Source of the DNA: Plantactinospora soyae
GTDB taxonomy: Bacteria > Actinomycetota > Actinomycetes > Mycobacteriales > Micromonosporaceae
Reading direction: 5' to 3'
NCBI RefSeq assembly: GCF_014874095.1
Contig: NZ_JADBEB010000001.1
Location: 992,001-1,056,000 of the forward strand
Length of the DNA stretch: 64,000 nt
In this document: in pieces, positions 60,103 to 64,000 of the stretch
How positions within the stretch are numbered: position 1 is the first letter of the stretch
How the letters are laid out: each line of letters opens with the position of its first letter
Made by a program: the position numbers and the translations under genes
Notes under the pieces: model-generated
The model's database searches: none
Told to the model about the DNA's origin: nothing
Seen by the model: only the letters and a program-made list of their open reading frames with translations

Positions 60103-61818
60103 TCAGCCGTGCTTCGGGCCCTTGCCCTTCGGCTCCTTCGGCTCCTTCGGCTCCTTCGGACCCGGCCCGCCCGGACCTTGCCCATCCGGACCCGGACCCC
60201 CGCCCGGACCCTCCTTCTTCGGTCCGGCGTTCCCCTCCGGGTGGTCGGCCGTCGGCGACGAGACCGGCGGTTGCACCCCGACCGCCCCTGCGGCCACGCC
60301 ACCGCTCTCCCCCGCCACCCCGGAGACCTGGACGGAACAGGTGGTGTCGCCGAGCCGGAACGCGACCGGCAGCGGGTTGCTGCCGGCGTACGTGCCGACC
60401 AGGTCGAACCGGGCGACACCGCCGACCGGCAGGACCGCGTCCGGGCCGTTCGCGACCGGCTGGAGCAGCACGTTCCGGCCGTCCTGCCGGGAACCGGGCG
60501 ACGGCGCGGCCCGCAACACCTGATCACCGGGAAAGGCGAAACTCAGGGTCCAGTCGCGGATCGGCCGGAAGCCGAGGTTGGTCACCGTGACCTCGGCCTC
60601 GAAGGTCCAGCCGGCGTCGGTCCGCAGTGCGTAGTCCACGCCGCAGGCCGCCGCGCCGCCCGCCGCCAGGTTCGTCGCCCCGGCGTCACCGCCGGCCGGC
60701 GCGGCGGCGTCGCGGGTACCCATCCAGACCGCTCCGGTCGCCGCGAGCAGGCCGACCCCGACGGCGGCGGTCCGCAGCGGAGTGCCGGCCCAGGCCGGAA
60801 ACCGGCGACGGCGCGGCCCCGGCAGCGCAAGCGCGCCGGTCGCCGTCGTCCGGGACAGGATCGCGGTACCCGCGTCGACCATCGGCACCGCCGGTCCCGG
60901 CTGCCCAGGCTGCCCAGGCTGCCCGGACTCGGGGCGTCCCGGACCGGCCAGCGGCACCGCCACCCCGGCGACCCGGGACAGGGTACGGGCCAGCTCGGCG
61001 CTGCCCGGTCGGTCTGCCGGTACCTTCGCCAGGCTTCGGGCGGCCAGCGTGACCACCTCGGACGGCAGTCCGGGCACCGGCGGCATCGGTGCCGGATCGA
61101 GGTGCAGATGGGCCCGCAGCATCTGGGTACGGGTCGCCGCCCGCCAGGGCAGTCGCCCGGTCAGCATCCGGTACAGCAGCAGGCCGAGCGCGTACACGTC
61201 GGTGGCGGGGCAGACCTCTCCCTGGGTCAGTCGTTCCGGAGCCAGGTACGCGGGCGTGCCGTACAACTCGCCGTCGGCGTCGCCGTCCCGCTCGCCGACC
61301 AGCGCCGAGATCCCGAAGTCGACGACCTTGGCACCCATTTCGGTGAGCATGACGTTGCCCGGGGTGATGTCCCGGTGCACCACTCCCCGGGCGTGCGCGG
61401 TGGCCAGGGCGGCGGCGACCTGCGCGGTGACCACCACGGCGTCCCGCCAGGGCAGGGTCCCCTCCCGGTCGAGCCGGTTCGCCAGCGACTCCCCGTCGAC
61501 CAGTTCCATCACCACGTACGGGACGGTCCGGCCGAACCGCACCGACTCGCCGTAGTCGTACACCCCGGTGATGTGCGGGTGGGAGAGCCGGGCGGCGGCC
61601 CGGGCCTCGACCCGGAGCCCGTGCCGGAAGGTCTGGTCGTTCGCCAGTCGCGGGGTGAGCATCTTGACCGCCACCGGCCGGCCGAGCACCTCGTCGTGGC
61701 CACGCCAGACCACCGACATGCCACCCTCACCGAGTTCCTCGACCAGCCGGTACCGTTCACCGACCAATTCGGTTCCGTGGATGTTCGCCGATCCACCCCA
61801 GCTGCCCCACCCGGTCAT
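60103..61818 (-). CDS. Membrane Ser/Thr protein kinase with CBM2-like outer domain
   Basis: A 571-residue kinase. The kinase domain (residues 20-285) has the glycine loop GEGGMSVVWRG, Lys52 in VAVKML, Asp150 in HRDITPGN, DFG at 167-169, and APE in YLAPERL. A juxtamembrane Pro/Gly region leads to one helix (residues 347-366). Outside, residues 392-494 form a CBM2-like beta sandwich: Cys392 and Cys494 bracket it as in CBM2, with FEAEVTVTNLGFRPIRDWTL and ARFDLVGTYAGSNPLPVAFR. The tail ends in KEPKEPKEPKGKGPKHG, encoded by a 9-bp repeat near 60124-60159. Actinobacterial kinases often carry PASTA outer domains; a polysaccharide-binding fold is unusual and suggests sensing of a glycan. Confidence 0.88.
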   Translation of the reverse strand: MTGWGSWGGSANIHGTELVGERYRLVEELGEGGMSVVWRGHDEVLGRPVAVKMLTPRLANDQTFRHGLRVEARAAARLSHPHITGVYDYGESVRFGRTVPYVVMELVDGESLANRLDREGTLPWRDAVVVTAQVAAALATAHARGVVHRDITPGNVMLTEMGAKVVDFGISALVGERDGDADGELYGTPAYLAPERLTQGEVCPATDVYALGLLLYRMLTGRLPWRAATRTQMLRAHLHLDPAPMPPVPGLPSEVVTLAARSLAKVPADRPGSAELARTLSRVAGVAVPLAGPGRPESGQPGQPGQPGPAVPMVDAGTAILSRTTATGALALPGPRRRRFPAWAGTPLRTAAVGVGLLAATGAVWMGTRDAAAPAGGDAGATNLAAGGAAACGVDYALRTDAGWTFEAEVTVTNLGFRPIRDWTLSFAFPGDQVLRAAPSPGSRQDGRNVLLQPVANGPDAVLPVGGVARFDLVGTYAGSNPLPVAFRLGDTTCSVQVSGVAGESGGVAAGAVGVQPPVSSPTADHPEGNAGPKKEGPGGGPGPDGQGPGGPGPKEPKEPKEPKGKGPKHG

Positions 61819-61918
61819 GCGGAGCTTTCTTGCCCAGCGCCGGGCCGGCTACACCTCCCGGAGCGGAATCGACCGGCCGGGCCGGTCTGCCACCGGCATC
61901 CCAGCCCGGGATGTCGGT

Positions 61919-61955
61919 CCGGCTCAGGAGGTGGCGTCCGGCTCAGGAGGTGGCG
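61919..61955. repeat. 19-bp tandem duplication at a gene end
   Basis: CCGGCTCAGGAGGTGGCG occurs at 61919-61936 and 61938-61955 (period 19). The second copy contains the last codons and TGA stop (61943-61945) of the spermidine-synthase-like gene; the first is a duplicate just beyond it. Confidence 0.88.
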
Positions 61956-63526
61956 AGCAGCTGGTCGACCGGGGCGTACTCGTCGGTGAGCACCATCGCG
62001 TCGTCGACGAACTCGTCGAGTCCGGGACCGGCGAGCAGGGTGACGGGGCCGTCGGCCGAGGTCACGAGCCGCTGCCGCAGCGCCTCCAGCGGCAGCGCCG
62101 CGTCGGAGGCGACGATGACGAAGTTCGCCCCCTGGGAGCCGGCCAGCGCACTCGGCGGCGCGATCAGGGCGACGTGCGGGAACTCGGCCGCCACGGTCGC
62201 GACCTCGGCCCGGATGAAACGCAGCGGCGGATAGTCGATCACGTTCTGCGCGTACATCCCGCCGGGGCGGATCACCCGGCGGACCTCGGCGGCCATTTCC
62301 CGGGTGGACAGGTGCCAGGGCACCACCAGGTGGCCGAAGGCGTCCCCCACCACCAGGTCCGCGCTGTGGTCGGGCCGCTCGCCGATCAGCATCCGGGCGT
62401 CGCCGACCCTGGCCCGAAGTTCTGGACCCGGGCGTACGTCCAACTCGCGCTGGCCCAGCTCGACCAGCCCGCCGTCGATCTCGTAGACCTCGTTGCGGGT
62501 ACCGGGCCGGGTCGCGGTCAGGTAGCGGGGCATGGTGAAACCACCACCCCCGACGTGTACGGCGGCCAGCGGCACGCCGGCCGGACTCATCACGTCCGCG
62601 ACCGCGCCGATCCACTTCGTGTACTCGAATTCGAGGTGGGTCGGGTCGGCCAGGTCGACGTAGGAGTGCCAGGCCGAGTTGAGCACCAGAAGCCGCCCGG
62701 TGGAGTTGTCCGGGTCCGGCTCGACCGAGGCGCAGTGGTAGGCGGTCTCGATGTCGCACGGGTTGGGCGCGACGGCCGAGAAAGAGGCGCCGGCCAGGCC
62801 CAGCACCGCCAGCGCGGCGGTGGCCCGGGACGGCCGGGGCAGCGTGCTGCCGGCCTGCCTGCGCAGATAGACAGCGAGCGCCAGACCGGTCACCCCGAGC
62901 AGGACCGCGAGCCCGATGATGATCGCGGTGCTCGGCATGGCGGCGACGAGCACGAAGCCGGTGCCCAGGGTCGCGGTGATCGCGCCGAGGGTGCCGATGC
63001 TGGACAGCCGGCCCACCACCTGTCCGGTCCGGCGCAGGTCGCTCAGTTGCAACTTGACCACCAGCGGGGTGACCGCGGCGAGCAGTGCCGCCGGAAGGAA
63101 GATCGCCATCGCGGTCAGCAGCAGGATCCCGACCGCGGCGCCGCCGCGCAGCACCTCACCGGCGTACCGGACGATCGGCAGGGTCAGCGCGGTGCAGATG
63201 CTGGCGAGTACCAGCGCGGGGGCGAGCAGCGGACGCGGGTCGCGGCGGTCGGCGAGCCACCCGCCGATCCAGGCGCCGTACGCGATCGCGGCGAGCGCCA
63301 CTCCGATCACCGAGCTGGTGACCTGGAGGGTCACTCCGACGTACGGGCCGACGAGCCGCAGTGACGCCGTCTCCAGGACGAGTACGGCCCCGCTGGCCAG
63401 GAAGACCAGCGCGGCGGCCAGACCCGGCGGCAGGGCGTGTCGCTGGGCCTCGGCCGGCTCGTCCGGCAGTGTGCCCACGCCGACTACCTCAGGTGGTGAA
63501 GTGTCCATCGCAGCGATGGTACGCAT
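61943..63526 (-). CDS. MFS-fused spermidine-synthase-like protein
   Basis: A 527-residue fusion. Residues 30-245 form about seven membrane helices (AALVFLASGAVLVLETASLR, IAYGAWIGGWLADRRDPRPL, VVGRLSSIGTLGAITATLGT). Residues 270-527 are a spermidine-synthase fold: VHVGGGGFTMPRYL binds the nucleotide, VYEIDGGLVELGQREL holds the acidic residue after beta 2, and LVVGDAFGHLVVPWHL the conserved Asp. Such membrane-linked aminopropyltransferase-like proteins are widespread and mostly uncharacterised. The ATG at 63526 is used; an ATG at 63508 is as likely. Confidence 0.88.
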   Translation of the reverse strand: MRTIAAMDTSPPEVVGVGTLPDEPAEAQRHALPPGLAAALVFLASGAVLVLETASLRLVGPYVGVTLQVTSSVIGVALAAIAYGAWIGGWLADRRDPRPLLAPALVLASICTALTLPIVRYAGEVLRGGAAVGILLLTAMAIFLPAALLAAVTPLVVKLQLSDLRRTGQVVGRLSSIGTLGAITATLGTGFVLVAAMPSTAIIIGLAVLLGVTGLALAVYLRRQAGSTLPRPSRATAALAVLGLAGASFSAVAPNPCDIETAYHCASVEPDPDNSTGRLLVLNSAWHSYVDLADPTHLEFEYTKWIGAVADVMSPAGVPLAAVHVGGGGFTMPRYLTATRPGTRNEVYEIDGGLVELGQRELDVRPGPELRARVGDARMLIGERPDHSADLVVGDAFGHLVVPWHLSTREMAAEVRRVIRPGGMYAQNVIDYPPLRFIRAEVATVAAEFPHVALIAPPSALAGSQGANFVIVASDAALPLEALRQRLVTSADGPVTLLAGPGLDEFVDDAMVLTDEYAPVDQLLATS

Positions 63527-63544
63527 CCAACCCGTGGGCCCGGG

Positions 63545-64000
63545 CTACAACATCGAGAGATGAACATGGTTCGTGTGGTCGGACGCGGGATCGCCACCGC
63601 CGTTGTACGCCCGCCAACCGGTGCCCGGCATCCAGATCTTCCGGTACCAGATCACGTAGAGCACGCCCAGCCGACTCGCGTTCTTGACGTAGAACGCGGT
63701 GACGGCGTCGCCGTAGGAGCGGTCGCCGCCGGTCGCGTCGCGGTTCGCGAAGCCTCCGGCCGCGGCCGAGAAGTCGCAGGCACGCCCCTTGGGGTGTTCG
63801 CCGCCGCCACCGTCGCGGTGGCACGAGGTGTGCCGGGTGTACTTGGCCGCCTTGGCCTGGTTCAGCGCGTGCAGGGTGCGCGGAGTGATGCAGCCGTTGG
63901 TGGTCGGGTCGTTGATGGTGCAGGACTCCTTGGGCCAAGACCCGTCGGAGTTGCGCGGCGCCGCCTTGGCCAGCGGCGAGTTGGCGCTGATCAGGGAGCC
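63545..64000 (-). CDS. Secreted peptidoglycan peptidase-like C-terminal domain (partial)
   Basis: The last 151 residues of a minus-strand gene that continues beyond the right edge. The segment includes ISANSPLAKAAPRN, CTINDPTTNGCITPRTLHAL, HTSCHRDGGGGEHPKGRACDF, and ends DHTNHVHLSML. His and Asp residues in GEHPKGRACDFS and HVHLS match the zinc site pattern of D-Ala-D-Ala carboxypeptidase/LD-peptidase-like domains at the C-terminus of actinobacterial wall enzymes, often with an N-terminal coiled coil. The catalytic call is moderate; the start lies outside the window. Confidence 0.7.
   Translation of the reverse strand, partial: GSLISANSPLAKAAPRNSDGSWPKESCTINDPTTNGCITPRTLHALNQAKAAKYTRHTSCHRDGGGGEHPKGRACDFSAAAGGFANRDATGGDRSYGDAVTAFYVKNASRLGVLYVIWYRKIWMPGTGWRAYNGGGDPASDHTNHVHLSML

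Noticed and set aside
63489-63938. A 149-residue minus-strand frame at the right edge
   Set aside because: The neighbouring frame ending at 63545 has the conserved Cys/His motifs and runs to the edge; this one is its shadow.
1-64000. tRNA, rRNA, insertion sequences, CRISPR arrays, prophage genes
   Set aside because: I read the intergenic regions and protein products for these and found none that I could support.

Overview
The window is about 64 kb of very GC-rich DNA with a strong G/C bias at third codon positions, many GTG starts and no recognisable rRNA, tRNA, IS element or CRISPR array. The gene content (XRE/DUF397 pair, SARP regulator, DUF3107, DUF3152, LPMO with a CBM5/12, MoeZ, WhiA-like domain, RecQ fused to a phosphoribosyltransferase) points to a spore-forming filamentous actinobacterium, most likely Micromonosporaceae. 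This assignment is inferred from protein character, not from a marker gene.

Layout. 0-9 kb: nuoB without nuoA in front of it, then a ROK repressor divergent from a catabolic operon (Gfo/Idh/MocA dehydrogenase, lipoprotein sugar-binding protein, two permeases, secreted PhoD phosphodiesterase, secreted polysaccharide-lyase-4-like protein) with no ATPase gene. 9-21 kb: DUF305 lipoprotein, chitin-type LPMO with a 40-bp palindrome over its ribosome binding site, PLP decarboxylase, two mini GntR regulators, a frameshifted small gene, a GPH sugar symporter, a secreted M14 carboxypeptidase divergent from a two-component system, a TAXI binding lipoprotein and a WhiA-like protein without helix-turn-helix. 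21-29 kb: alkyltransferase-like protein, proB, an ABC-2 exporter with its own XRE regulator, moeZ, and tandem DUF3152 proteins. 29-43.7 kb: mostly housekeeping genes (hydrolase, giant Pro-rich protein, TetR, DUF3107, MiaE-like ferritin, DEAD helicase, methyltransferase, a CTG-started HTH protein, NlpC/P60, RecQ-PRTase).

43.9-49.5 kb is the most unusual part. A membrane protein with a degenerate P-loop domain inside and a periplasmic-binding-like domain outside lies tail to tail with a membrane-spanning SARP regulator that ends in a helix-hairpin-helix domain. Divergent from the SARP is a lipoprotein gene whose upstream region carries three ACGGCAG heptamers at exact 11-bp spacing, the classical layout of a SARP binding site. 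Together they look like an envelope signalling module not obviously described before (inference).

49.8-55 kb: small membrane and hypothetical genes, an XRE regulator containing a TTA codon with its DUF397 partner, an SDR, and a TetR/MFS efflux pair sharing two perfect palindromic operators. 55-64 kb: a five-gene branched-chain amino-acid type ABC operon, a Ser/Thr kinase with an extracytoplasmic CBM2-like domain, an MFS-spermidine synthase fusion, and a right-edge partial peptidase-like gene.

A recurrent oddity is short tandem duplication across or next to gene ends (around 21.4, 29.0, 39.3 and 61.9 kb) and at one gene start (3.2 kb).
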